From positions 1 through 50,104 of the forward strand of contig NZ_JAANIH010000064.1 in assembly GCF_014529705.1 (NCBI RefSeq): a stretch of 50,104 nucleotides of DNA, in the 5' to 3' direction. Every line of letters begins with the position of its first letter. The stretch's first letter is position 1. Both the position numbers and the translations under genes were made by a program. The notes under the pieces were generated by a model that worked only from the letters and a program-made list of their open reading frames with translations, made no database searches and was not told the origin of the DNA. The stretch comes from Bradyrhizobium campsiandrae (lineage in GTDB: Bacteria > Pseudomonadota > Alphaproteobacteria > Rhizobiales > Xanthobacteraceae). This document shows positions 33,583 to 41,912 of the stretch, piece after piece.

Positions 33583-34509
33583 TCATCCAGAGGCAATTAG
33601 AGTCTCGGGGGTTTGTACGCCGATTGGCGCAGGTGGAGCAACGGGCGATCGGCGGAGCTGGTCGGGGTTGCGCAGCCGATCGCCCGTTGCGGTGAATGTG
33701 GCAGCATAGGCCGCCGGGGTGAGGTATTTCAGCGATGAGTGCGGGCGGTCGCCGTTGTAGTCGGCAACCCACGCCGCGATCTTTTCCCTGGCGTCGTCGA
33801 GGTCGAAGAACAGGGTCTCGTTGAGTAGTTCATCACGCATACGCCCGTTGAAGCTCTCGACGAAGGCATTCTGGATCGGCTTGCCCGGCGCGATGAAGTG
33901 CCAGTCGATGCCGGTGTCCTTGCACCAGGCCAGCATGGCGTTGCAGGTGAACTCGGTGCCGTTGTCGGAGACGATCGAGCCAGGCTTGCCGCGCCGTTCA
34001 ACGATCGCCGTCAGTTCCCGAGCCACCCGCCGTCCGGAGATCGACGTGTCCGGGACCGCGCCCAGGCATTCCTTGGTGACGTCATCGACGATATTGAGAA
34101 CGCGGAAGCGCCGTCCGTTGGCGAACTGATCGTAGACGAAGTCGAGGGACCAACGTGCGTTCGGCTTCGCCTCGACCAGGATCGGCGCCCGGGTGCCTGT
34201 CGCCTTGCGGCGAGCCCGCCGCTTGCGGACAGTGAGCCCTTCCTCGCGATAAAGCCGGTGGATCCGGTTGATCCCGGATGGCTCGCCCTCCCGCCGCAGC
34301 AGGACGAACAGCCGGCGATAGCCGAACCGGCGGCGTTCATTGGCCAGCTCGCGCAGCCGGGCGCGCAGCTCGATGTCCGGTGGCCGGCGAGAGCGGTAGC
34401 GGATCATCTTCCGATCCGCACCGACGATCGAACAGGCCCGCCGCTCCGACAGGCCCATCGCGGCCTCCAGATGCGCCACCGCGGCGCGTTTGGCGGCGGG
34501 CCCTACCAT
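33583..34509 (-). CDS. IS3-family transposase OrfB
   Basis: 308 residues from ATG 34509, or expressed as OrfAB by -1 frameshifting on the A7 run just upstream (TCAAAAAAATGG). HTH_21-type head (MGLSERRACSIVGADRKMIR), then the integrase core: ARWSLDFVYDQFANGRRFRV (first Asp), GSIVSDNGTEFTCNAMLAWC (second Asp), IQNAFVESFNGRMRDELLNE (Glu). C-terminal RPHSSLKYLTPAAYAATFTA. The catalytic triad is complete, but the element lacks an intact orfA and one end, so it is probably immobile on its own. Confidence 0.9.
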   Translation of the reverse strand: MVGPAAKRAAVAHLEAAMGLSERRACSIVGADRKMIRYRSRRPPDIELRARLRELANERRRFGYRRLFVLLRREGEPSGINRIHRLYREEGLTVRKRRARRKATGTRAPILVEAKPNARWSLDFVYDQFANGRRFRVLNIVDDVTKECLGAVPDTSISGRRVARELTAIVERRGKPGSIVSDNGTEFTCNAMLAWCKDTGIDWHFIAPGKPIQNAFVESFNGRMRDELLNETLFFDLDDAREKIAAWVADYNGDRPHSSLKYLTPAAYAATFTATGDRLRNPDQLRRSPVAPPAPIGVQTPETLIASG

Positions 34510-34620
34510 TTTTTTGAAAGAAGCTCGCGTAGCGCGGCCGCATCGAGCATCTGCTCGGCCAACAGCTTCTTCAGCTTCGCGTTCTCCTCCTCGAGCGCTT
34601 TCAACCGCCTGGCCTCGGAG
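34503..34620 (-). pseudogene. IS3-family OrfA, C-terminal remnant
   Basis: SEARRLKALEEENAKLKKLL, then AEQMLDAAALRELLSKKW and a TAG stop: the leucine-zipper end of IS3 OrfA. The N-terminal HTH is missing. The A7 slippery stretch used for OrfAB fusion is preserved. Confidence 0.8.
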
Positions 34621-35248
34621 CATTGAGTATCTTCTCATGCGCAAACACCAGACGCTCGCCGGCATTCAGGCGGGAGAAAACCCGAAGGAAGGCCGGGTAG
34701 AACAGCTGACTCATGGGCTGGCGGCTGAGCTGGAGCGCGCGATTTCGCGAGGCCCGGGCAATGATCTGATGAAATTCGATATCAAGGTCGACCAGGCTCT
34801 GCTTGTCTTCAAGCGCCGCCTTGGTGTTCTCGACATTGGTCCGGAGCGCCTCGAGCATATCGTTGTCGATTCGTGTCGCGGCGCATTCGGCCAGCACGGG
34901 CTCGAGACAGCGCATGCTTTCCCACAACTCGAAGAAGCTGATCTCATGCAGGACGATCGCCGCCGTGACCCTCTGCGAGATATCGGCCTCGCGCGGCGCG
35001 GTGACGTAAAGAAGCTTGCCGCCGTCGTGACGACGAACCAGGCCATTCTGCTCCAATACCCGTATCGCTTCTCGAATGGTCGAACGGTGAACATCGAACG
35101 CCTCGGCCAATGCCGTCTCAGAAGGCACGCGGTAGCCGACTGCCCATTGGCCGGACATGACCCTGGCCTCAATGGTGCGTACCACCAATCGGTATGCCGG
35201 TTCGTTTCGCTCGCGCGATGAAGCATTCAGATCGTCGACTAGCGCCAT
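34621..35248 (-). pseudogene. GntR-family regulator with FCD domain, split by IS3
   Basis: ATG 35248 (MALVDDLNAS). The winged HTH (YRVPSETALAEAFDVHRSTI, REAIRVLEQNGLVRRHDGGK) covers residues 30-80. An FCD ligand domain follows: FFELWESMRCLEPVLAECAA, DLDIEFHQIIARASRNRALQ and LNAGERLVFAHEKIL. After that the frame enters the IS3 remnant; the true C terminus is at 33426-33564. Two sites matching the GntR/FadR-subfamily consensus TNGTNNNACNA lie in the divergent intergenic region, so it likely controlled itself and the opposite SDR gene. The DNA-binding domain could still be made. Confidence 0.85.
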
Positions 35249-35251
35249 TTT

Positions 35252-35262
35252 TAGTCCGACAA
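35252..35262. promoter_or_regulatory. GntR/FCD operator, gene-proximal
   Basis: TAGTCCGACAA fits TNGTNNNACNA, the consensus of FadR-subfamily GntR regulators. It ends four bases before the regulator's ATG (minus strand), where it would overlap the ribosome-binding site, suggesting autoregulation. Confidence 0.55.
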
Positions 35263-35340
35263 ATTGGTATGCTACACAGTACCGCGGTGCGAAAAAATAT
35301 CAACAATACACAGAATCTTCTGGTGGATTGTGCGATCGAT

Positions 35341-35370
35341 TTGACAACTTGCGACGATAACCCACATTAT
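35341..35370 (+). promoter_or_regulatory. Promoter of the divergent SDR gene
   Basis: TTGACA (35341-35346) and CATTAT (35365-35370) with an 18-bp spacer. The operator at 35366-35384 covers the -10 region. Confidence 0.5.
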
Positions 35371-35384
35371 TGTCCGACAATAAT
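35366..35384. promoter_or_regulatory. Perfect palindromic GntR/FCD operator
   Basis: ATTATTGTC-C-GACAATAAT, nine-base arms around a single C. The core TTGTCCGACAA matches the FadR-subfamily consensus exactly and shares GTCCGACAA with the site at 35252-35262. Confidence 0.75.
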
Positions 35385-35421
35385 CGCCGTTTTAGATGAC
35401 CCTACCGCGGAGGTTGGAACC

Positions 35422-35672
35422 TTGGACGATATTGATTTCGCGCGCAAATCGGTGCTGGTGGTCGGTGGATCGAGCGGTATTGGCAATGCGATTGCGCAGG
35501 GATTTCGTTTGCGCGGCGCCGATGTCCACGTCTGGGGAACCCGGCAATCGGCGTCCGACTATGCCGCGGAGCAAGGTTGCGACCTCACCGGTCTGCACTA
35601 TTCCCAGGTGAATGTCAGCGATTTCGATGCCATCGAATCGTTGCAGCCAGCCTTCCCGAATCTTGAGGGTTC
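35422..35672 (+). pseudogene. Short-chain dehydrogenase, N-terminal fragment
   Basis: TTG 35422 start with GGAGG nine bases upstream (MDDIDFARKS). Rossmann motif VLVVGGSSGIGNAIAQGFRL, then GADVHVWGTRQSASDYAAEQ. It is cut after FPNLEG by the end of the IS91-type element at the target GTTC (35669-35672). No remaining part of the gene is found on the other side of the element. It was probably the target gene of the divergent GntR regulator. Confidence 0.75.
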
Positions 35673-36016
35673 TGTGAGGTCGCGGGGCAAAGGCCAGCCG
35701 CGCGCTCTGTCGTAGCGTGCGACCTCATAGAAGCCGGATTGAATGAAGCCGCGGAGTTGTGGGCGCTATGGGGATAGTGCAGCCAGTGCGGCTGCGGAGA
35801 AGGCGCGCCTGTGGTCGTAGCGCGTCGGCGAGACATTCAGCTGATGTGAGCGGCCCCATTGATCGAGCAATGGGGCCGATCCAGCGAGGGATTTGCTACG
35901 CTGGGATGCGTGGCCGAACGATTGGCGGGATGTTTGGTGACGAACGCGGCCACGGCGACATCGGACGTTGCCACCGAGAGAGTGATCACGGAAGGGGTGG
36001 ATGGTGCAGGCGTAGG

Positions 36017-37194
36017 TCATGACGTATCACAACGAAACGGATGGTCGTGCGCGCCGGCTCGCGGGACGACTTCGACGCGCCGCATGGTGCCGCCGCAATG
36101 TGGGCAGACGGGGATCTCGCATTTGATGAGGGGATCGCCGCCGGCTTCTTGATCAGCCGGAGCGTTGCGGACAGCAAGGAGTTGACGGCAAAGGGCGATT
36201 TTATCGTTGCGTCCGCCATTGGCGAGGAAGCCATAGTGGCGGATGCGGTGAAAGCCGTCCGGCAGGGTGTGCAGGAGAAAGCGACGAATGAACTCTCCGG
36301 CATCGAGCGTCATTACCTTGGCTTTGCGATTCTGCCGATAGTCCTTCCAGGAAAAGCTCACCTTACCATCGGCGAGTGAGATCAGCCGGCTGTTGGCGAT
36401 GGCGACGCGATGCGTATAGCGGCCGAGATAAGCCAGCACCTGTTCAGGCCCGCCGAATGGCGGCTTGGCGTAGACGACCCAGTCGGTCCGTCGGAGCTGA
36501 TCGAGCCGCTGGGTGAACGCGGCGGAATCAGCGAGATGGGCGAGATTACCAAAAAGCCCAACTGGCCAGCCGCGAAGGCAGCTTGCAGCTCTTGCAGAAA
36601 CAGGCGGCGGAACAGCCGAGAGAGGACGCGGACCGGCAGGAAGAAGCCGGGCCGGCAAGCGACCCAGCGTGTGCCGTCGGGCGAAGGTCCACCCCCAGGC
36701 ACGACACAGTGGACATGCGGATGGTGTTGCAGGGTCTGGCCCCAGGTATGGAGGACGGCGGTCACGCCGAGCTGGGCACCGAGATGCTTGGGGTCGGCCG
36801 CGATGGTGGTGAGCGTCTCCGCCGCGCAGCGAAACAGGATGGCATAGACCATCGCCTTGTTCTGGAAAGCAATCTCTCTGGCCGGCGCCGGCAAGGTGAA
36901 GACCACGTGGAAATACGGCACGGGAAGGAGTTCGGCTTGCCGCTCGGCAAGCCATTGCGCGCGTGCCGCGCCCTGGCACTTCGGACAGTGCCGATTGCGA
37001 CAGGAGTTGTAGGCGATGCGCGTCGCACCGCAGTCGTCGCATTGCTCGACGTGGCCACCGAGCACCGCCGTCCGACACGCCGTGATGGCGCCCATCACGC
37101 GTCGCTCGACGCGGCCGAGGTGACCGGCATGCGCCTGTCGAAAAGCTTCGCCGTGGCGGCGGAATATGTCCGCCACCTCCAAAGCCGGACCCAT
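36017..37194 (-). pseudogene. IS91-family transposase of IS91-2, frameshifted
   Basis: HUH transposase. ATG 37194 lies nine bases after the recombinase stop. The zinc site is QCDDCGATRIAYNSCRNRHC, HUH is LQHHPHVHCVVPGGG, and ACRPGFFLPVRVLSRLFRRL follows. The frame ends at GQLGFL, and continues as FGNLAHLADSAAFTQRLDQL in another frame through the tyrosine motif YLGRYTHRVAIANS to the stop at 36017. The break is at the A5/T5 run 36551-36555; one more base restores the frame. C-terminal zinc knuckle CPHCGGTMRRVE. Confidence 0.88.
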
Positions 37195-37203
37195 GATACC
37201 CGA

Positions 37204-38064
37204 TCAGCCGGGTGGAACGATCTCCAATCGCAGCCGGTCAAGCGGACTCGGGGTCTGGCTGATCGTTTTGGTGGCAACCTGGGCGTAGCGTGCCGTGCTT
37301 TGCAGGCTGGCATGGCCGAGCAGCACCTGGATGACACGAATGTCGGCGCCGTTCTCCAGAAGGTGGGTCGCAAAACTGTGCCGTAGTGTGTGCACCGTCA
37401 CGCGCTTGTTCAGACCGGCTGCGATGTGGGCCGAGCGGCATGCCGCGTGCAGCACGGTCGCATCAAGCGGCCGCTCACTGTCGCGGCCGGGAAATAGCCA
37501 GCGTGTCGGTCGGGTTAGCCGCCAATAGGCCCTTAGAATCTTCAGAAGCTGCGGCGAGAGCATAACGTAACGGTCCCTGCCGCCTTTGCCTTGTTCGACC
37601 CGGATCACCATCCGCTGGCTGTCGATATCCGCGATCTTGAGGAAAACCACCTCCGACACGCGTAATCCGGTGGCATAGACGGTCGTCAACGCTATGCGGC
37701 TCTTTAGGCTCGGGATCGCCTCCAGAAAGCTCACCACCTCGTCGGCACTTAGCACGACCGGCAGCTTGCGTGGCTCCCGCGCGTAGGCGATGCGCTCCGG
37801 GATCGTGCTGTGGCCGAGCGTCACCCCGTAGAAGAATCGCAACGCACAGACGATCTGGTTCAGGGCAGGCCATGAGATCCCCGTCGCCACCAGATGAACC
37901 TGGAACGCGTGGACGTCCTCCAAGCCCAAATGGTCGGGCGATCGGCCAAAATATCGGCTGAACTTCGATACTGCGTTGAGATATGATCGTTGCGTCGCCG
38001 GCGACAAATTGCGGACCGTCATGTCCTCGATCATGCGTCGGCGGAGAGGGCTCAGCTGGGCCAT
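37204..38064 (-). CDS. Tyrosine recombinase of IS91-2
   Basis: 286-residue integrase, intact. ATG 38064 (MAQLSPLRRR) has AGGAGG seven bases upstream; the upstream extension is unlikely. Core-binding domain IEDMTVRNLSPATQRSYLNA. Catalytic residues: Arg in YATGLRVSEVVFLKIADI, Lys region RVEQGKGGRDRYVMLSP, HTLRHSFATHLLENG (H-x-x-R), LLGHASLQSTARYAQVATK (His and Tyr). Its role in IS91-type elements is not established; a partner in integration or resolution is possible. The leader folds into a hairpin that covers the Shine-Dalgarno sequence. Confidence 0.92.
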   Translation of the reverse strand: MAQLSPLRRRMIEDMTVRNLSPATQRSYLNAVSKFSRYFGRSPDHLGLEDVHAFQVHLVATGISWPALNQIVCALRFFYGVTLGHSTIPERIAYAREPRKLPVVLSADEVVSFLEAIPSLKSRIALTTVYATGLRVSEVVFLKIADIDSQRMVIRVEQGKGGRDRYVMLSPQLLKILRAYWRLTRPTRWLFPGRDSERPLDATVLHAACRSAHIAAGLNKRVTVHTLRHSFATHLLENGADIRVIQVLLGHASLQSTARYAQVATKTISQTPSPLDRLRLEIVPPG

Positions 38065-38071
38065 CGGAAAA

Positions 38072-38125
38072 CCTCCTGTCTGAAGGGTTGGGCTCTGAAA
38101 ACCCTCGATCCTCTCAGACAGGAGG
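38072..38125 (-). promoter_or_regulatory. Hairpin sequestering the ribosome site of the IS91-2 recombinase
   Basis: CCTCCTGTCTGA (38072-38083) is perfectly inverted at 38114-38125, with an inner AGGGTT/AACCCT stem. On the minus-strand mRNA the 3' arm contains AGGAGG, the Shine-Dalgarno of the recombinase at 38064. The fold would block translation of transcripts entering from outside. Confidence 0.65.
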
Positions 38126-38167
38126 CGGCCGTTACCACCTCTCCTCAAATGCCGCGCCAGCGGCTTC

Positions 38168-38351
38168 GTTCAATCGTGCCAGATGATTTTTATCAGATCT
38201 GAACGGCGCCCCTGAAGCAAAACAAATGACCTCCCAGTGGGTCATGCTTCAAGACCTCCTGCACCTGCAAAGCCAGGCTCGGAAAGCCGCGCCGCATATC
38301 GGTATGGCCCGTCGCCAGCCATACCCGCACGCCAGATGGGATCGGAATCAT
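38168..38351 (-). pseudogene. tnpB: tnpB of IS66-3, truncated and frameshifted
   Basis: ATG 38351 (MIPIPSGVRV) overlaps tnpA as ATGA. WLATGHTDMRRGFPSLALQV and GGHLFCFRG are typical TnpB. The frame is lost at CCCC 38209-38212; with one more base it continues RRSDLIKIIWHD. The gene then ends at the IS91-2 boundary. Confidence 0.82.
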
Positions 38352-38692
38352 CGCAGCGCCTTCAACACCGCCGACACCAGCAAGGGCGGCGCCGACCCGC
38401 AAATCCTGATCCGTCCGCTCCCCGTCAATTCCACCACGATCACTTCACCGGACGGTGCCGCTTCCTTGATCGGCTCCGCTTCCATCGCCGCTTCCACAAA
38501 GCCCTGGTCAGCAAGGTCCTGGCGAAGCCGGCGCCGCCAAGTGTAAATCAGCCCCGTCGAAATATCGTGATCCCGCGCAACCTGCGCCACACACGATCCC
38601 GGCGCAAAGGCCTCCGCAACGATCCGGCACCGTTCATCCTCGCTCCAACGCCGCCGGCGTTCCGGCCCTGTCAGCACCGAAATCTGACCCAT
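38348..38692 (-). CDS. tnpA: TnpA of IS66-3
   Basis: IS66 Orf1, 114 residues from ATG 38692 (MGQISVLTGP): ERRRRWSEDERCRIVAEAFA, ARDHDISTGLIYTWRRRLRQ and VELTGSGRIRICGSAPPLLV. It reads intact. The element continues to about 38731 but its right terminus is not clear (a CACGTGCTTAT motif is the best candidate). tnpC is absent. Confidence 0.88.
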   Translation of the reverse strand: MGQISVLTGPERRRRWSEDERCRIVAEAFAPGSCVAQVARDHDISTGLIYTWRRRLRQDLADQGFVEAAMEAEPIKEAAPSGEVIVVELTGSGRIRICGSAPPLLVSAVLKALR

Positions 38693-38776
38693 CAATCGCT
38701 CTTAAGCTCGCTCTTAAACACGTGCTTATGAGTGCTCAATCCGCCTCTCAGAACAAGGCGGCCTCCATCGTGGGCG

Positions 38777-38919
38777 TACGAACGGGCCGACATGGCAGCG
38801 GCAGCTCTTCAGGCCGGCATGGTGAGCATCAAACATTTTGGCCTTGCGCTTCCCGAGTCCCCTTTCGGCGGAGTGCGCGACAGCGGCCATGGCAGCGAAC
38901 GCGGGACCGGCTCGATCCG
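38777..38919 (+). pseudogene. Aldehyde dehydrogenase C-terminal remnant
   Basis: AYERADMAAAALQAGMVSIK then HFGLALPESPFGGVRDSGHG and SERGTGS, the C-terminal segment of NAD-dependent aldehyde dehydrogenases (PFGGxxxSGxGxExG). The catalytic Cys domain and both ends are missing. It lies in the same orientation as the monooxygenase cluster and may be a relic of a larger version of that operon. Confidence 0.75.
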
Positions 38920-39185
38920 CCCCTGCTGTGCGCCCAATCAGTCGAGCGCTGCGTAGATCTCGCACTGGCGCCGAGCCCGAGCACCTGTCCAAGGCTCGAG
39001 GTCGCGGTCTCCGGGGTTAGCGCGCGCAGGGTCGAGAGTTTCGAGCCCGGGCGATCACCCGGCTCGCGATCAGCGCCACGGCGAGATCGTGCACACGCGA
39101 ACCCCGGCGCCCAAGCAGGCGCGGGATCTCCAACTTGTGCATCACCCCTATTACCGCCGCCACATGGCCATGCGGTAGTGATGGC
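38905..39185 (-). pseudogene. IS1634-type transposase fragment, multiply disrupted
   Basis: SLPHGHVAAVIGVMHKLEIP and HDLAVALIASRVI in one frame, then KLSTLRALTPETATSSLGQV in a second, then ALD-stop-LGAQQGRIEPV in a third, where the stop TGA replaces the family Trp. These blocks are the N-terminal half of IS1634/IS4-like transposases. Boundaries are approximate. 39186-39409 holds no gene I recognise; CTCCATATGGAG at 39284-39295 is a short palindrome upstream of the monooxygenase. Confidence 0.6.
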
Positions 39186-39409
39186 TGCCCCCTTCGCACC
39201 CTGCATGGCGAGCCGAGGCTGAAGCGGGGCTGCCCGCTCGGCCCGGCCAAGTCGACCGAACGACGCAACAAGAATGTACTAAACTCCATATGGAGCGTTC
39301 AAGACTGCCCAAGGCCCGCGGTGGCATTCAGGACGCCGCAGCTTGGCGCCGCCTGCGTGTCATGCTCCGCGCCGGTGGCGCCAAGCTGAAGGGGAAGGAA
39401 ACGGGTTCG

Positions 39410-41062
39410 ATGAACGAACAGTTGGTTGTTGCCGCAAAAAAAACCGAGCCGGTGATCTATGACGCGGTCGTCGTAGGGGCCGGGTTCAGCGGGCTCTACG
39501 CCGTGCACAAGCTGCGCAACGAGCTGAGCCTGACCGTGGAGGCTTATGAGAATGGCGGCGATGTCGGCGGAACCTGGCACTGGAACCGCTATCCCGGAGC
39601 GCTTTCGGATACGGAAAGCTTCGTCTATCGTTACTCATTCGACAAGGAACTGCTCCTGCAGGGTGCCTGGAAGAGACGCTATCTTACCCAGCCGGAGATT
39701 CTCGCATATCTGGGCCAGGTCGCCGACCGCTATGACCTGCGCCACAGCTATCAATTCAACACCAAGGTCACAGCCGCTCGTTTCGACGACGCATCGGGAT
39801 TGTGGCGGGTGACGACCAACAAGGGACGGACGGTCACCACCAAATACCTTGTCACCGGGCTCGGGTTGCTTTCGGCGACCAACAAACCAGACTTCAAGGG
39901 CCTCGACAGCTTCAAGGGCGGGCAATATCACACTGGTGCTTGGCCGATCGATGGTGTCGATCTGAAGGGCAAGCGCGTCGGAATCATAGGCACGGGATCG
40001 AGCGGCGTCCAGGCGATCGCCGCGCTCGCGCCGGAGGTCGGGCATCTCACCGTGTTCCAGCGCTCGGCACAATACGTCGTCCCCCTTGCGAATTGGTCCG
40101 AAGGCGAGGACCAGATCAGGCAATACAAGTCGAGCTACGACGCGATCTGGGACCAGGTCAGGCGATCCGCAGTCGCTTTCGGCTTTGTGGAAAGCAGCGT
40201 GCCCGCGATGTCGGTCTCGGCAGAGGAGCGCGAACGCGTCTTTGAGCAGGCGTGGGAGCGCGGCGGCGGATTCCGCTTCATGTTCGAGACCTTCTCAGAC
40301 ATTGCAACCAGCAAGGAGGCCAATGATGCTGCCGCTGACTTCATTAAGCGGAAAATCGCACAAATCGTGAAGGATCCCGAGACGGCACGCAAGCTGATGC
40401 CATCCGATCTATACGCCAAGCGCCCGCTTTGCTGTGACGGCTACTATGATATCTACAACCGTGACAACGTCTCGCTCGTGGATGTAAAGGCCGATCCGAT
40501 CACCGAATTCACCCCGGCCGGCATCCGGATCGAAAGCGGCGCGGAATACCCGCTCGACGTCGTCATCTTCGCCACTGGGTTCGACGCGGTGGACGGCAAC
40601 TACGCGAAGATCGACATGCGCGGCCGGGGCGGCATTACCCTGCAGCAAAAATGGCGGGATGGGCCCCTCGGCTATCTCGGCATGATGGAGACCGATTTCC
40701 CGAACTTCTTCATGATTCTCGGCCCTAACGGCCCGTTCACGAACCTGCCGCCGAGCATTGAGGCTCAAGTCGAGTGGATCGGCGATATCATCGCCCATAT
40801 GGAACGCCACGGCATCGACACCATCGAGCCGTCGGAAGACGCCGAGGCGGAGTGGTTGACGACTTGCCGCGCCATCGCAGGCATGACGCTGTTTCCGAAC
40901 GCGCAGTCTTGGATCTTCGGCGCCAACATTCCCGGAAAGAAGAACGCCGTCATGTTCTATCTGGGCGGGCTTGGCAATTACCGGCAGGCGATCAGTGCGG
41001 TGAAGGAGTCTGGCTTTAAGGGTATGATCTTCGACAAGAACAAACTCGCTGTCGCCGACTAG
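39410..41062 (+). CDS. Baeyer-Villiger monooxygenase, cyclohexanone/cyclopentanone type (BVMO-1)
   Basis: FAD and NADPH-dependent type I BVMO, 550 residues; inserts oxygen next to a ketone to give an ester or lactone. ATG 39410 (MNEQLVVAAK) follows GGGGAAGGAAAC; the 40-residue upstream extension is unsupported. FAD Rossmann motif DAVVVGAGFSGLYAVHKL (residues 18-35), GGTWHWNRYPGALSDTES, BVMO fingerprint FKGGQYHTGAWP (about 175-186), NADPH Rossmann GIIGTGSSGVQAIAALA. PETARKLMPSDLYAKRPLCC and YNRDNVSLVDVKADPI are close to cyclohexanone monooxygenases. First intact gene of a plus-strand catabolic cluster. Confidence 0.93.
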   Translation: MNEQLVVAAKKTEPVIYDAVVVGAGFSGLYAVHKLRNELSLTVEAYENGGDVGGTWHWNRYPGALSDTESFVYRYSFDKELLLQGAWKRRYLTQPEILAYLGQVADRYDLRHSYQFNTKVTAARFDDASGLWRVTTNKGRTVTTKYLVTGLGLLSATNKPDFKGLDSFKGGQYHTGAWPIDGVDLKGKRVGIIGTGSSGVQAIAALAPEVGHLTVFQRSAQYVVPLANWSEGEDQIRQYKSSYDAIWDQVRRSAVAFGFVESSVPAMSVSAEERERVFEQAWERGGGFRFMFETFSDIATSKEANDAAADFIKRKIAQIVKDPETARKLMPSDLYAKRPLCCDGYYDIYNRDNVSLVDVKADPITEFTPAGIRIESGAEYPLDVVIFATGFDAVDGNYAKIDMRGRGGITLQQKWRDGPLGYLGMMETDFPNFFMILGPNGPFTNLPPSIEAQVEWIGDIIAHMERHGIDTIEPSEDAEAEWLTTCRAIAGMTLFPNAQSWIFGANIPGKKNAVMFYLGGLGNYRQAISAVKESGFKGMIFDKNKLAVAD

Positions 41063-41177
41063 AAGCGGCGTTGGCTTGGGATCGCGCGCCTGTCGGGAGA
41101 GAGGACTTTCATAACGATCGAGCCGCCAGCATGACGGGAGAATTTGAGCGCGCGGTGTCTTTCAGGGAGGATTTTCA

Positions 41178-41870
41178 ATGGATCGGGTCAAAGACAAGGT
41201 TGCTCTGGTCACCGGCGGGGCGATGGGAATGGGACAGGCCCATTCCGAATTGCTCGCGGCCGAAGGGGCGCATGTCTTCGGCTGTGACCGGGAGGCTGAA
41301 AAGGGCATGGCCGTCGCGAACGGAATCGTCGCGGCGAATGGCAAGGCTGAATTCATCCGGCTCGACGTTCTGGTCAACAACGCGGGAATCCTGATTCTGA
41401 AGCCCGTGCATGAAACCACGACGGAGGAATGGGACCGGGTATTCGACGTCAACGTGCGGGGCGTGTATTTCGGCACGCGTGCCGCGGTTCCGCTGATGAA
41501 AAAGTCGGGCGGAGGCTCGTTGATCAATATCTCGTCGATCTACGGGATGATCGGCGCCCCGTCGGCTGGCGCCTACATCGCCTCGAAGGGCGCCGTCCGC
41601 CTGTTGACGAAATCCTGTGCAGTGGACCTCGCGCCTTTCAACATCCGCGTGAACTCGATCCATCCGGGCGTCATCGACACGCCGATGACCAAGGATCTGC
41701 TGCATAGCGACGAGGCGACACGAAGCGCGATCCTCGGCCCGACCCTGCTGGGCCGGCGCCCTGCCAGCCTAAGGAGGTCTCGCAGGCGGTTCTTTTCCTC
41801 GCGTCCGACGAATCCGTCGTTCGTTGATGGCGCCGAGCTACTCGTGGACGGGGGCTATGTCGCAAACTGA
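41178..41870 (+). CDS. Short-chain dehydrogenase, internally deleted and locally frameshifted
   Basis: ATG 41178 with AGGGAGG upstream. KVALVTGGAMGMGQAHSELL (cofactor motif), INISSIYGMIGAPSAGAYIA with catalytic Ser and YIASKGA (Tyr, Lys) are intact. Two defects: about 25 residues are missing at FIRLDV-LVNNAG, where relatives have two RLDV copies flanking a helix and strand, suggesting deletion between direct repeats. Also, residues about 194-212 read RRPASLRRSRRRFFSSRPTN while the +1 frame gives PKEVSQAVLFLASDES, so two opposite single-base indels (near 41757 and 41813) shift then restore the frame. Expected role: alcohol to ketone oxidation before BVMO. Activity is doubtful. Confidence 0.8.
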   Translation: MDRVKDKVALVTGGAMGMGQAHSELLAAEGAHVFGCDREAEKGMAVANGIVAANGKAEFIRLDVLVNNAGILILKPVHETTTEEWDRVFDVNVRGVYFGTRAAVPLMKKSGGGSLINISSIYGMIGAPSAGAYIASKGAVRLLTKSCAVDLAPFNIRVNSIHPGVIDTPMTKDLLHSDEATRSAILGPTLLGRRPASLRRSRRRFFSSRPTNPSFVDGAELLVDGGYVAN

Positions 41871-41912
41871 CCTCTCCGCCAGAACGCAGGCCTGACATCC
41901 AGGGCGACCGCC

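Larger units (their letters stand above)
33565..34622 (-). mobile_element. IS3-family element remnant splitting the GntR gene
   Basis: The left end is TGACCTGCCCCTGAGTTTTC at 33565; the matching right terminal repeat is absent and orfA lacks its N-terminal HTH, so the right side is truncated at about 34622. GCT is found at both junctions. orfB is intact. The related tail at 13659-13904 belongs to another copy of the same IS group. Confidence 0.8.
35673..38167 (-). mobile_element. IS91-type element with tyrosine recombinase (IS91-2)
   Basis: Minus-strand int then tnp, as in IS91-1 but clearly diverged. The tnp-proximal end abuts GTTC (GAAC on the element strand) at 35669-35672; inside it, GAGGTCGC (35676-35683) is inverted at 35719-35726. 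The other end is placed before GTTC 38168-38171, where IS66 tnpB sequence resumes. From 35730 to 36016 I see no gene, only the non-coding 3' part of the element. Confidence 0.7.

Noticed and set aside
33565..34622. IS3 copy as a complete active element
   Set aside because: orfA lacks its N-terminal half and no right terminal repeat is found; only orfB is complete.
39284..39295. CTCCATATGGAG as an operator of the monooxygenase cluster
   Set aside because: A 12-bp palindrome occurs often by chance, no promoter hexamers are clear around it and no regulator gene is adjacent.
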